64,000 nucleotides of DNA from Anaerolineaceae bacterium. Lineage in GTDB: Bacteria > Chloroflexota > Anaerolineae > Anaerolineales > Anaerolineaceae. Location of the stretch: the NCBI GenBank assembly GCA_011620555.1, contig WOYY01000039.1:1-64000 (forward strand). Direction: 5' to 3'. A program made the position numbers and the translations under genes. The stretch's first letter is position 1; each line of letters opens with the position of its first letter. Under the pieces are notes generated by a model that saw only the letters and a program-made list of their open reading frames with translations, made no database searches and was not told the origin of the DNA. Of this stretch, positions 41,285 to 50,874 are shown one piece after another.

Positions 41285-41554
41285 GAGGTATCTTGCAAAT
41301 TAAGACCGGTCAATACAGCACTGACGCCGTGGATCAATGGGATGCAATCCCTTGGGATCGTAGGGGTCCCGAGCGCCATGGCTGGGAAGGTGCTCTCAGG
41401 TGCGAACCCCGCTTATGCCGGGTTCTACCAGTTTGTTGTTTCGGGTCTCATCTTCGCGACAGCATCAATCACCGTATTGGTGACGGTTTTGATGGACCGT
41501 AAACAAGTCTTCTCGAAGGCAGACCAGCTTCTTATTCGCGCTGAAGAGCGGTGA
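41285..41554 (+). pseudogene. C-terminal remnant of a FetB/UPF0014-type ABC permease
   Basis: The frame reads ALTPWINGMQSLGIVGVPSA then GKVLSGANPAYAGFYQFVV and two hydrophobic stretches, ending at a TGA at 41554. This fits the C-terminal third of FetB (UPF0014) permeases, whose signature is INSM..VGLV.LPGMMTGQIL.G..P..A..YQIVV. The upstream part is absent: the frame closes at a stop near 41234 in AT-rich DNA. No fetA ATPase is nearby. Confidence 0.55.
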
Positions 41555-41591
41555 GAAATAACAATATCTGAATTTGGGAAAATTGGATTAG

Positions 41592-41632
41592 AGCGGCCGA
41601 ACCAGGGGACCATCAGGATCGGGATGGGCCGA
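41592..41632. repeat. Direct repeat, right copy, bounding the accessory island
   Basis: Begins AGCGGCCGAACCAGGGGACC and ends GGATGGGCCGA. One base shorter than the left copy at 37937-37978. Confidence 0.65.
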
Positions 41633-41838
41633 AGATCAGCAGGATGATCTGAAGCGTCATGTCCATGTCATTTGGTTGATGGGTAAGGGCTTTCAATTAT
41701 AAATGTAAATAAGCTGGCGACATGACGACGAACTGGAACCTTTGCGTGGGACGAACCGTCCTTATCAGGTATGGTTGTGGATCTGAAAATGTCCACCTTT
41801 TGCCTTTTAAAGGGCCTGGAGTATAATCTGGGTCAAGG

Positions 41839-43686
41839 ATGAACAAAAAAATGACTGAAAAAACCGATTTACCGGTAATTGTGAAACTAGCTTTGGCTGT
41901 ACTCGCCAGCCTGGTGATCTTTGTGGGACTGGCTGTGGTCGTGCTGGTGGGATATCAGGTGGTTTATGCGGATCGAATTTATCCCGGCGTGAGCGTCGCA
42001 GGCATTGACCTTTCCGGCCTCAAGGAGGAAGAAGCCTACCAGCGCCTGGTTGAGGACCTGCCTTTTACTTATCAGGGCGAGATCCAGCTGACTGATCAGG
42101 ACCAGGTCTGGACCGTCCGTCCGATTGACCTGGGATACCTGGTGGACCCGACCAGCACTGCCCAGGCGGCTTTGGCCGTGGGCCGGGATCACTGGCTGGG
42201 CCGGGACCTGATCGACCAGGCCCGCACCTGGTTCAAGGGGGTCGAACTGGCCCCCGTGGTCTATTATGATGAACGGATCGCCCAGCTTTATCTGAAGGAC
42301 CTGGCCACTGCGATTGACGCCCCGATGGTTGAAGCCTCGTTAGCGCTGGACCAAGCGGATGTCATGGTTCAGGATGGCCAGATCGGCCGCCAGGTGCAGG
42401 TTGATGATTCCCTCCAGGTTCTGGAGGTTGCCCTTTCCACTTTGCAGAATACAGCTGTGCCTCTGGTGGTGAAAGAAGAAAAGCCGCTGATCCTCGATGC
42501 GAGCGCACAGGGCGAACTGGCCCGCACGATCCTGAGCGAGCCGCTGGTCCTCACGGCCTCTGGCGGCGAAGAATCCTGGCCGATCCCGCCGGAAGACCTG
42601 GCCGGGATGCTGGTCATCAACCAGGTGGAAGAAGGCGACGCGGGTTCAACCTTTGAGATCGGCATCAATCCGGGTTTGTTTGGTGTTTATCTTTCCAGCC
42701 TGGCCCCCAACCTCTACCAGGCGCCCGAGAATACTCGGTTCATGTTCAACGATGATACGCTGCAATTGGAAGTGGTGGAACCGGCCGTGATCGGCCGTGA
42801 CCTGAATGTGGAGGCTTCGATTGACGCGATCAACGCCGGCCTGATTGCCGGAGAGCATTCGATCGCCCTGCAATTTGACGCCCTTAAACCGGCGGTGACG
42901 GATGATATGACCGGCGAAGAACTGGGGATCACCGAACTGGTGCTCAAAGAGACAACTTATTTCTATGGTTCGGATGCCGCCCGGGTCCAGAACATTGAGA
43001 TTGCAGCCGCCCAATTCTATGGCCTGCTGGTCGCGCCGGGCGAGACCTTTTCCATGGCAGATGCCCTCGGCAATATCAGCCTGGAGAACGGCTACGCTGA
43101 AGCCTTGATCATTTATGGCGATCAGACCATCCAGGGCGTCGGCGGCGGGGTCTGCCAGGTGAGCACGACCCTCTTCCGGGCGGCCTTCTTTGCCGGCTAC
43201 CCGATCGTGGAGCGGTATGCCCACGCTTACCGGGTGGGCTACTATGAATATGATGAGAACGGCTACAAAAACCCCAGCTACATCGGGCTCGATGCCACTG
43301 TTTATGTCCCGATTGTGGATATGAAGTTCACCAACGATTCACCTTACTGGCTTCTGATGGAGACCTATCTTTATAAAGGCAGCTCCTCCCTGGTCTGGAA
43401 GTTCTATTCCACCAAGGACGGCCGCACGGTGGACTGGGATACCACCGGCCTGGTCAATGTCGTTCCCCAGCCAGAACCTTTGTTCCGGGAGAACCCTGAA
43501 CTGGGCAAGGATGAGATGAAGAAGGTCGATTACGGCGTGGATGGCGGCGATGTGACGATTGCCCGCACGGTGTTCAAGGATGGCGAAGTCTATTTCACCG
43601 ACACCTTCTTCACCCGCTTCCAGGCCTGGCAGGAAGTCTGGGAATACGGCCCCGGCACCGAGAACCCGGAGGGCCGCGTTCATTAA
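41839..43686 (+). CDS. VanW family protein with peptidoglycan-binding repeats
   Basis: The 615-residue protein has an N-terminal anchor helix (about 15-42), a pair of PG_binding_4-type domains (from YPGVSVAGIDLSGLKEEEAYQ and around DTLQLEVVEPAVIGRDL), and a C-terminal VanW domain with GETFSMADALG, GVGGGVCQVSTTLFRAAFFAGYP and ERYAHAYRVGYY. VanW proteins are envelope-associated and found near glycopeptide resistance or cell-wall genes; their chemistry is unsettled. A TATAAT at 41822-41827 is only 12 bp before the ATG, so the mRNA has almost no leader. The next genes, Trm112-like and LCP, point the same way. Confidence 0.8.
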   Translation: MNKKMTEKTDLPVIVKLALAVLASLVIFVGLAVVVLVGYQVVYADRIYPGVSVAGIDLSGLKEEEAYQRLVEDLPFTYQGEIQLTDQDQVWTVRPIDLGYLVDPTSTAQAALAVGRDHWLGRDLIDQARTWFKGVELAPVVYYDERIAQLYLKDLATAIDAPMVEASLALDQADVMVQDGQIGRQVQVDDSLQVLEVALSTLQNTAVPLVVKEEKPLILDASAQGELARTILSEPLVLTASGGEESWPIPPEDLAGMLVINQVEEGDAGSTFEIGINPGLFGVYLSSLAPNLYQAPENTRFMFNDDTLQLEVVEPAVIGRDLNVEASIDAINAGLIAGEHSIALQFDALKPAVTDDMTGEELGITELVLKETTYFYGSDAARVQNIEIAAAQFYGLLVAPGETFSMADALGNISLENGYAEALIIYGDQTIQGVGGGVCQVSTTLFRAAFFAGYPIVERYAHAYRVGYYEYDENGYKNPSYIGLDATVYVPIVDMKFTNDSPYWLLMETYLYKGSSSLVWKFYSTKDGRTVDWDTTGLVNVVPQPEPLFRENPELGKDEMKKVDYGVDGGDVTIARTVFKDGEVYFTDTFFTRFQAWQEVWEYGPGTENPEGRVH

Positions 43687-43797
43687 GCCTGCTATGGTAC
43701 AATAAACGCGCTTGACCCCCTGTGGTTTCAGGGGTATGAAGTAGGATTGAAAGTTTACTGAACCCCGAAAAGATGACGGGTGAGTTCTGGAGGTTGG

Positions 43798-44019
43798 ATG
43801 GTCAGCAAAGATTTACTTGATATGCTTCGATGCCCGAACTGTGTGCAGGAAAAAGATGGCCTGCTCGACTATTATCGGGAAAGCTGGTTAATCTGCCAGG
43901 ATTGCGGGCGGAAATACCCGATTGTGGATGATATCCCGGTCATGCTGATCGACGAGGGCGATAAATGGGTGGATACGGCCAAGGAAGACCTGCCGGTTCC
44001 CCCGCCCGCTATGGACTAA
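43798..44019 (+). CDS. Trm112 family small zinc protein
   Basis: The ATG at 43798 follows GGAGGTT. The 73-residue protein begins VSKDLLDMLRCPNC and has CQDCGRKYPIVDDIPVMLIDEG, the standard Trm112/YcaR-type zinc finger with two cysteine pairs. Such proteins activate methyltransferases or accompany cell-wall genes; the partner here is not evident. It sits between the VanW and LCP genes. Confidence 0.8.
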   Translation: MVSKDLLDMLRCPNCVQEKDGLLDYYRESWLICQDCGRKYPIVDDIPVMLIDEGDKWVDTAKEDLPVPPPAMD

Positions 44020-44113
44020 TAACGCTAACACTAAAAAAGGAATAGATGATTCCGGAAGGTGCTTTTTCGCGCATTGCGCTGAGGACGCTCTTCGGTTCAT
44101 TATTGGATAGACG

Positions 44114-45511
44114 ATGAAAAAATTTTTCAGCAATCTGGTCAAGAATTTCCCCAGGGATTGGCCCACCCGGATCATCCTGATCGCGCTGATGGGGCTGGCC
44201 TTTGGCGGCGCTTTCTTTGGATACCGGCTGACCCGCAGTGTCGTCTCCACCAATGAGACCTTTTCTTTGCCGGGCGATCCGGTGATTGCGGAAAAAACGC
44301 CCGAAGTTGATGCGACTCCTGAGCCAACCGCCGCACTGGTTGCGGCCCTCCCCACCCCGGAACCCTGGGATGGAGTCAGCCGGGTGACTATTCTGGTGAT
44401 GGGCCTGGACTACCGTGACTGGTCCGCCGGCGATATTCCCCACTCGGACACCATGATCCTGCTGACCATGGACCCCCTCAACCAGACCGCGGCGATCGTT
44501 TCGATTCCCCGGGACCTCTGGGTGAGCGTGCCAGGGTTTGACTACGAAAAGATCAATACTGCCTATTACCTGGGTGAGTTGTGGAATCTGCCCGGCGGCG
44601 GCGCAGCCCTGGCCTCCCAGACGGTTGAAGAGTTCCTGGGAACGCCGGTGGATTATTACGCCCAGATCGATTTCCAGGCTTTCATTGATTTCATTGATGA
44701 TATCCAGGGTGTCCGGCTGGACATCAAGGAACCCATCGTGCTGGACCGCCTGGGAAAGTGGAACACGGTCACGCTGGAACCCGGCATTATCACGCTGCCC
44801 GGCGATTATGCCCTGGCCTATGTCCGGACCCGCAAGACTGAAGGCGGCGACTTTGACCGGGCTGCCCGCCAGCAGGAACTGATCATGGCCGTGCGGGACC
44901 GCATCCTCGAATTTGACATGCTGCCAAGCCTGGTGGCCAATGCGCCCCAGATCTATGATGACCTCTCCGCAGGGATTAATACCAACATGAGCTTGAACCA
45001 GGTCATCAAGCTGGCCTGGTCCTTCATGGACATTGAACGCGATAACATCAGCCAGGTGATTATCAGCAATGAATATGTGACTCTCGGCAAATCCCCGGAT
45101 GGGCTGGATATCCTGATCCCGATCCCGGACAAGATCCGCCTGCTGCGGGATGAAGTCTTCGCCACTGGCGGGGGGGTTGGGCCTGTGGCCGAAGGCGAAC
45201 TGAGCGATCTGGTCGCCCAGGAAGCCGCCCGTGTTTCCGTGCGGAATGGCTCTTACATGACCGGGCTGGCTTCGACCACCGCGGATTGGATGCGCACGCA
45301 GGGCGTCAACGTGGTGGAGGAGACCAATGCCGATTACACGGTCTATTCCACTATCACAGTCTATAACGCCACCCCCTACGCGGTGAAGTGGCTTTCCCAG
45401 ACTGTGGGTGTGAATTCCAGCCAGATTACCTACGCCTATGACCCGAACGCCGCGGTGGATGTGGTGGTGGTGCTGGGGGATGAGTGGGCGAATACCAACC
45501 CGATGGAATAA
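44114..45511 (+). CDS. LytR-CpsA-Psr (LCP) family protein
   Basis: The 465-residue protein has one N-terminal transmembrane helix (about 17-38), a Pro/Thr-rich linker, and an LCP domain: RVTILVMGLDYRDWSAGDIP, HSDTMILLTMDP, AAIVSIPRDLWVSVPG, KINTAYYLGE, and LAYVRTRKTEGGDFDRAARQQ. A LytR_C-like domain follows (VSVRNGSYMTGLASTTADWM). LCP enzymes attach polysaccharides or other polymers from lipid carriers to the cell wall. With VanW this makes an envelope-assembly cluster. A strong terminator follows. Confidence 0.85.
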   Translation: MKKFFSNLVKNFPRDWPTRIILIALMGLAFGGAFFGYRLTRSVVSTNETFSLPGDPVIAEKTPEVDATPEPTAALVAALPTPEPWDGVSRVTILVMGLDYRDWSAGDIPHSDTMILLTMDPLNQTAAIVSIPRDLWVSVPGFDYEKINTAYYLGELWNLPGGGAALASQTVEEFLGTPVDYYAQIDFQAFIDFIDDIQGVRLDIKEPIVLDRLGKWNTVTLEPGIITLPGDYALAYVRTRKTEGGDFDRAARQQELIMAVRDRILEFDMLPSLVANAPQIYDDLSAGINTNMSLNQVIKLAWSFMDIERDNISQVIISNEYVTLGKSPDGLDILIPIPDKIRLLRDEVFATGGGVGPVAEGELSDLVAQEAARVSVRNGSYMTGLASTTADWMRTQGVNVVEETNADYTVYSTITVYNATPYAVKWLSQTVGVNSSQITYAYDPNAAVDVVVVLGDEWANTNPME

Positions 45512-45528
45512 ATGAAATCGAATCCCAA

Positions 45529-45557
45529 AGGCCGTTCAAATTTGAACGGCTTTTTTT
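45529..45557 (+). terminator. Intrinsic terminator of the LCP gene
   Basis: AGGCCGTTCAAA/TTTGAACGGCTT palindrome followed by a T7 run. Confidence 0.85.
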
Positions 45558-45651
45558 GTTTCCAAAGGGTTGGACCGCTTTCCTGCGCCGCAGGCCGTTC
45601 CTGGAAAGGGTCGTGAATTGTTAACTATTTGTAAATTTCATCCGAAGCTGA

Positions 45652-45692
45652 TTGACTTGATTTTTTATTATAAGATATATTTAGTCAGCTAA
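45652..45692 (+). promoter_or_regulatory. Promoter and MarR-type operator of the exporter operon
   Basis: TTGACT at 45652-45657 with an A/T-rich -10 candidate (ATATAT at 45675-45680). Directly overlapping is TTAGTCAGCTAA at 45681-45692, an inverted repeat of the TTAG-N4-CTAA form bound by MarR regulators. Autorepression of the operon is inferred. Confidence 0.5.
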
Positions 45693-45725
45693 TTATTATC
45701 TAAACAAACAAAATTGGGGTTCAGA

Positions 45726-46175
45726 ATGGGTCAGAATTTTTACAATAGTCTCGGTTTTTTGCTGATTCGGGTGGTCAAGCTGCATCGCGCCCTGATGCGG
45801 CACAGGATGGAAGAATTGGGACTGCACCGCGGCCAGCCGCCTGTGATGTTTGCCCTGCAGGAGCAGAATGGCATCCCCAATTCGGAACTGGCTGAGTTTT
45901 TGGAGATCACCCCTGCCACGCTGACCAACAAGGTCAAGCGGATGGAGAAATGCGGCCTGGTAATCCGTCGGCGCGACCCGGAAGATGAGCGGGTCAGCCG
46001 CATCTACATGACCGATAAAGGCCGTGGGATCATGGACGAATTGCATCAATCGGTTATGGATATGGAAGATGTCCTTCTGGCCGGTTTTTCAGAAGCGGAA
46101 ACCGTTGAATTGAAATCGCAGCTTCTGCGAGTTGCTAAAAACATTGAAGCCGGGGATAGTTACTGTCGGAAATAA
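45726..46175 (+). CDS. MarR family transcriptional regulator
   Basis: I use the ATG at 45726. The 149-residue protein has the MarR winged helix (GIPNSELAEFLEITPATLTNKVKRMEKCGLVIRRRDPEDERVSRIYMTDKG). It is the first gene of a three-gene unit: an ABC exporter subunit starts 28 bp after its stop and a second overlaps that one. This is the common arrangement in which a MarR protein senses a small molecule and releases expression of a multidrug exporter. Confidence 0.85.
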   Translation: MGQNFYNSLGFLLIRVVKLHRALMRHRMEELGLHRGQPPVMFALQEQNGIPNSELAEFLEITPATLTNKVKRMEKCGLVIRRRDPEDERVSRIYMTDKGRGIMDELHQSVMDMEDVLLAGFSEAETVELKSQLLRVAKNIEAGDSYCRK

Positions 46176-46203
46176 ATTTATTGTATATTCAAGGAGTTGT
46201 GCG

Positions 46204-47982
46204 TTGGATAGTATTCGAAAAATTACACCTTTTCTAAAAAAGTATCGTTGGCAGATCGTGATCGCCATGACGGCGATGTTGTTCATGTCCATGACGGACC
46301 TGTTGGTTCCCCGCCAGATCCAGACGATTATCGATCGGGGGATTGCCAATAGTGACCAGAAAGTTGTCCTCAATGCATCCCTGCTGATGATCGGGTTGTC
46401 CCTGCTCAGCATGGGCATGGCCTTCGTCAACACTTTCCTGTCCATGCGGGTGGCGGAGAGTTTCGCCGCGGATCTGCGCTCGAAGCTCTTTTCCAATATC
46501 CAGACCTTCTCTTTTGCCAACCTGGATAAACTGCAGACCAGCGAATTGCTGGTCCGGATGACCAGCGACATTAATATTGTGAAGATCTCGCTGGCAATGA
46601 CCATGCGGATCGTTTTCCGGGCGCCATTGATGCTGATTGGCTCTATTGTCATGCTGGTGGTGACCAGCCCCAGGCTGGCGTTGCTGCTTTTGGCCATTTT
46701 GCCCTTGCTGGGTGTGCTGATCGGCGTATTCAGCCAGAAGGCCCGGCCATTGTTTCGCAAAGTGCAGGAACGGCTGGAAAAGGTCAATATGGTGATGCAG
46801 GAAAACATCGCCGGCGTGCGCCTGGTGCGCGCTTTCGTTCGATCGGATTATGAGAAGGACCGTTTTTCAGTTCGCAACGCGGAGTATACCGAGATGGGCA
46901 TCCAGGTCAACCAGATACTGGCTTTCCTGATGCCCACCATGGTGCTGGTCCTCAACCTGAGCGTGGCTGCCCTGCTGTGGTTTGGCGGCAATATGGTCAT
47001 CGGCGGTTCGCTCACCACGGGACAGATTGTGGCCTTTTCCAACTACCTGATGATGACCATGTTCCCCCTGTTGCTCCTTTCGATGATCCTGCCGCAGTAT
47101 TATGCGTCCATCGCTTCAATTGATCGGGTGTTTGAAGTCCTGGAAACCCGCACCACCCTGGTTTACCCTGAAAATTCCGATCATCAGATCACCTCTGGAC
47201 GGGTTGCCTTTGACCAGGTCTGGCTCGACTATGACGGCGACGAGGGGGAACATGAGCCTGTGCTGCAGGATATTTCCTTTGTAGTTGAACCGGGGCAGAT
47301 GGTTGCCCTCCTGGGCGCGACGGGGTCCGGCAAGACCAGCCTGGTGAACCTGATCCCGCGGCTTTACGACCCGACCAGAGGGCAGGTGTTGATTGACGGG
47401 GTCAATTTGAAGGAATTTTCTCAAGGTGAACTACGCCGCAATATTGCCTATGCTTTGCAGAATGCCGTCCTTTTCAGCGGCACGATCGCGGATAATATCC
47501 GCTTTGGCCGCCCGGAGGCAACGGACGAAGAAGTGATCGCCGCGGCCAAAGCCGCCCAGGCGCATGAATTTATCCTGTCCAAAGATGGCGCTTATCAGGC
47601 TGAGGTCAGTCAGCGTGGCGCCAATTTCTCTGGCGGGCAAAAGCAGCGCCTAGCGATCGCCCGGGCGATCTGCGTCAACCCCAGGATTTTGATTCTGGAT
47701 GACAGCACCAGTGCGGTGGATGTGGAAACGGAGGTTGAGATCCAGAAAGCTTTGGAAGATTTGATGAAAGGGCGGACCAGTTTCGTGGTGGCCCAGCGGA
47801 TCAGCACTGTCCTGCGGGCTGACCGGATCATGGTGTTGGAGAACGGCCGGGTGGTGGCCGACGGCGCCCATGCGGAATTGATTGAAAACAGTCCGATTTA
47901 TCAGGCGATCTATCACTCCCAATTGGGAGATGGCGTTTTGAAGTTGGCCGATGTTGTGGATGCGGAGGTGTCGAATGCATAA
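46204..47982 (+). CDS. ABC exporter subunit, degenerate-site half
   Basis: A TTG at 46204, seven bases after AAGGAG, is the likely start; the open frame to the left lacks a ribosome binding site. The 592-residue half-transporter has six transmembrane helices and one ATPase domain with Walker A GATGSGKTS and signature FSGGQKQRLA. Walker B ends ILILDDSTSA, with aspartate in place of the catalytic glutamate, and the switch reads VAQRIST with glutamine in place of histidine. These changes mark the non-hydrolysing half of heterodimeric exporters such as TM287/288 and BmrCD. The partner follows with an 8-bp overlap. Confidence 0.85.
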   Translation: MDSIRKITPFLKKYRWQIVIAMTAMLFMSMTDLLVPRQIQTIIDRGIANSDQKVVLNASLLMIGLSLLSMGMAFVNTFLSMRVAESFAADLRSKLFSNIQTFSFANLDKLQTSELLVRMTSDINIVKISLAMTMRIVFRAPLMLIGSIVMLVVTSPRLALLLLAILPLLGVLIGVFSQKARPLFRKVQERLEKVNMVMQENIAGVRLVRAFVRSDYEKDRFSVRNAEYTEMGIQVNQILAFLMPTMVLVLNLSVAALLWFGGNMVIGGSLTTGQIVAFSNYLMMTMFPLLLLSMILPQYYASIASIDRVFEVLETRTTLVYPENSDHQITSGRVAFDQVWLDYDGDEGEHEPVLQDISFVVEPGQMVALLGATGSGKTSLVNLIPRLYDPTRGQVLIDGVNLKEFSQGELRRNIAYALQNAVLFSGTIADNIRFGRPEATDEEVIAAAKAAQAHEFILSKDGAYQAEVSQRGANFSGGQKQRLAIARAICVNPRILILDDSTSAVDVETEVEIQKALEDLMKGRTSFVVAQRISTVLRADRIMVLENGRVVADGAHAELIENSPIYQAIYHSQLGDGVLKLADVVDAEVSNA

Positions 47983-49768
47983 CCGCCTGTCTGTGGATCA
48001 ACGTGCAACCCAGGCCCGGCGGCCCTTTAAAGGGTTCCGGCGCCTGCTCAGTTATCTAAAACCCTTCCAGTTCCAGCTGGTGGTCGTTTTTATCTTTGTC
48101 CTGTTGGCGACTGCGCTCAATGTGGCCGGCCCCTATCTGATCGGTCAGACGGTTGACCTGGCGCTCACGTCAAAAGATTATGATCAGCTGGTTCGAATGA
48201 TCCTGCTGCTGCTCTCGAACTATTTGTTGATGTGGGTTTTCAGCGTCATCTATGGCCGCATCATGGCGAATACAGCCCAAAAGGCCATGCAGGGCATCCG
48301 GCAGGCGCTCTTTGACCACATGCAGGAGCTTTCGATCAGTTATTATGACAGGCAAAATGCTGGCGACCTCCTGAGCCGCCTGACCAACGATATGGACGCC
48401 ATCAATGCGCTCCTCTCGCAAAATCTGATCGCCTTTGTCCAGAGTTTCACAATGGTGATCGGTGTGTTGATCATGATGTTCTCGCTGAGTTACCAGCTCA
48501 CCCTGGCCGCGCTGATCGTCATCCCGCTGACCTTCCTGGCAACCGGCCTGATTATGAAATCCAGCCGGCCGGCCTTCCAGAAACTGCAAAGCTCCCTGGG
48601 ACAGATGAATGGCCTCCTGGAAGAGGACCTCAGCGGGCAGCGGGTCGTGATCGCCTATGGGCAGCAGGGCCGGTCCCTGGAAGATTTTGAGATCTACAAT
48701 CAGGAAGTGCGCGCCGCCGGGACCAGAGCCAATATTCTGGCTGGGTTGATGCCCCCGATCACCGGCATTTTGAACAACCTGGATGTGATTGTGGTGGTGG
48801 GGATTGGCGCAGCCTTGTTGATCAACGGTTCCGATACGATCACGGTCGGTTTGATCACTTCCTTCTCGGAATATACGCGCCGTTTCGGCCGCCCGATCAT
48901 GCAGATCGCCAACCTCTTCAACAGCATGATGGCTGCTTTGGCCGGCGCGGAACGGATCTTTCAGGTCTTGGATGCCAAGCCAGAGATCGAAGATAAGCCT
49001 GACGCGATCGCTTTGGACGAGGTCAAAGGCGAGGTTCGGTTTGAAGATGTCTCCTTTGGCTATGTTGAAAACCAGCCCATCCTGAAGCACGTCAGCCTGG
49101 AGGCCAAACCCGGCAAGACGGTTGCCTTGGTTGGCCCCACGGGGGCCGGCAAGACCACCATCATCAACCTGCTTTCCCGTTTTTACGACATTGATTCCGG
49201 CAGGATCCTGATCGATGGGCATGATATCCGCGATATCCGGCAAGAGGACCTGCGGCGGAAACTGGGGATTGTCCTGCAGGATACCTACCTGTTTTCCGAA
49301 TCGGTGATGGAAAATATCCGCTATGGCCGTCTGGACGCCACCGAGGAAGAGATCATCAAAGCCGCGAAACTGGCCAATGCTGACGGATTCATCCAACGTT
49401 TGCCGGATGGCTATCATACCGAGTTGTCAGAAGGGGGCACGAACCTCAGCGAAGGGCAGCGTCAGCTGCTGGCCATTGCCCGGGCGATCCTGGCTGATCC
49501 AGCCATCCTGATCCTGGATGAAGCAACCAGCAGCGTGGATACCCGCACCGAGGTGGAGATTCAGGCGGCGCTGTTGAAGCTGATGGAAGGGCGGACCTCC
49601 TTCGTGATTGCCCACCGGCTCAGTACGATCCGCAATGCCGATCAGATCCTGGTGATCAACGATGGCGAGCTGATCGAACGGGGCACCCATGAAAACCTGC
49701 TGGATGAAAAAGGTTTTTACTATAACCTTTACACCAGCCAGTTCAAAGGCTTGCCGATGGCGATCTAG
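47975..49768 (+). CDS. ABC exporter subunit, canonical-site half
   Basis: The ATG at 47975 follows GGAGGTG and overlaps the end of the first subunit gene (ATGCATAA). The 597-residue protein has six helices and an ATPase domain with Walker A GPTGAGKTT, Walker B ILILDEATSS with the catalytic glutamate and the switch histidine in IAHRLST. Its signature loop reads LSEGQRQ rather than LSGGQ, so the degenerate site is made of this signature and the partner's Walker motifs. The pair should export drugs, lipids or peptides using one hydrolytic site. Confidence 0.85.
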   Translation: MHNRLSVDQRATQARRPFKGFRRLLSYLKPFQFQLVVVFIFVLLATALNVAGPYLIGQTVDLALTSKDYDQLVRMILLLLSNYLLMWVFSVIYGRIMANTAQKAMQGIRQALFDHMQELSISYYDRQNAGDLLSRLTNDMDAINALLSQNLIAFVQSFTMVIGVLIMMFSLSYQLTLAALIVIPLTFLATGLIMKSSRPAFQKLQSSLGQMNGLLEEDLSGQRVVIAYGQQGRSLEDFEIYNQEVRAAGTRANILAGLMPPITGILNNLDVIVVVGIGAALLINGSDTITVGLITSFSEYTRRFGRPIMQIANLFNSMMAALAGAERIFQVLDAKPEIEDKPDAIALDEVKGEVRFEDVSFGYVENQPILKHVSLEAKPGKTVALVGPTGAGKTTIINLLSRFYDIDSGRILIDGHDIRDIRQEDLRRKLGIVLQDTYLFSESVMENIRYGRLDATEEEIIKAAKLANADGFIQRLPDGYHTELSEGGTNLSEGQRQLLAIARAILADPAILILDEATSSVDTRTEVEIQAALLKLMEGRTSFVIAHRLSTIRNADQILVINDGELIERGTHENLLDEKGFYYNLYTSQFKGLPMAI

Positions 49769-49869
49769 GCGATTGGGCCAGAAGGAAAATCTGCATTCAA
49801 AACCTACATTAAATAACGCAGAGATGTTGCTGGCAACAATTCTGCGTTTGACTTAATTGGAAATGAAAT

Positions 49870-50733
49870 TTAGGGCAGCGCCGGGTAGGTTTCCAACAGG
49901 GCGAAGGCGACGCCGACCAGCCCCCGGCCGGTATGCGCGCCGAGGACGGGCGAGATCGAACAATCGGGCAGCCACTCGCACTTGAACATCTTTTCCAGGG
50001 CTTCCCGCAGCATCAGGGCCCCTTCCGGGTTGTTGGCGTGGCCGATTTGCAACCGGAGGCTGGCGCCTTCGCCAAATTTCTCAGCGATGTACGGGGGGAT
50101 GGCCTGGATCGCTCGCTTGAAAGTGCGGCTTTTGCCGCGGTCATAGTATTTGCCATCCTTCTTATCGACGCCGATCAGGGGTTTGATGCCCAGCAGGGAC
50201 GCCAAAAGGCCTTTCAGATGGCTGATCCGGCCGCCATTGATTAGATAGGTCAGATCCGGCAGGGTGAAGACCATCTCTGATTTTTCGCGGATGGTATCGA
50301 GCAATTCGAGGATTTTTTTGGCAGGCCAGTTGGCCTTGACCGCCCGGATGGCGGCTTCAACCTGCCAGCCCATTTCGATGGATAGCGAGCGGGTATCCAC
50401 CAGGGTTATTTTGGCCCCCAGGGCTTGTTTGGCTGCATTGGCAGCCGAGTTAAAGGTGCCGCTGAGCCCCGAGGAGATGTGAAGCGATAGGATCTCCGGG
50501 TCCTCTTTGGCCAACTCATTATAGATCTCCTGAAATTCACCGGGTGAGGGTGTGGAGGTGATTGGCATGCTATCGGTATCTTCAAGCAACCGGTAAAAAT
50601 CTTCCGGCTGGATATCAACACCGCTCCTGTAGGTCACACTGTCGAGTGTGAGCTTCAGGGGCAAAGTGTGTAGATTTACCCCTTGTTTCTGCTCTGGTGA
50701 AATATCAAAACCACTATCTGTAACTATTTGCAT
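49870..50733 (-). CDS. DegV family fatty acid-binding protein
   Basis: The ATG at 50733 has AGGAGTG upstream. The 287-residue protein follows the DegV/FakB family: IVTDSGFDISPEQ, SMPITSTPSPGEFQEIY, LSLHISSGLSGTFNSA, TLVDTRSLSIEMGW, and YLINGGRISHLKGLLASLLGIKPLI. FakB proteins hold a fatty acid for phosphorylation by FakA; no fakA gene is present here. It stands alone. Confidence 0.85.
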   Translation of the reverse strand: MQIVTDSGFDISPEQKQGVNLHTLPLKLTLDSVTYRSGVDIQPEDFYRLLEDTDSMPITSTPSPGEFQEIYNELAKEDPEILSLHISSGLSGTFNSAANAAKQALGAKITLVDTRSLSIEMGWQVEAAIRAVKANWPAKKILELLDTIREKSEMVFTLPDLTYLINGGRISHLKGLLASLLGIKPLIGVDKKDGKYYDRGKSRTFKRAIQAIPPYIAEKFGEGASLRLQIGHANNPEGALMLREALEKMFKCEWLPDCSISPVLGAHTGRGLVGVAFALLETYPALP

Positions 50734-50874
50734 CTGGCGCACTCCTGATCGAAATAAATGATGACACAACCCAGAGGCAAATACAATAAATAAACCTTCA
50801 GTTTAAGTATACCCGTAATTTGTCCTGTAAAGGCGGTCAATTTGCCTTGACAGGTCAATTTGGTTAAGTAAATT

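Noticed and set aside
48170-49417. 415-codon minus-strand frame inside the second ABC subunit gene
   Set aside because: Antisense of strongly supported ATPase motifs.
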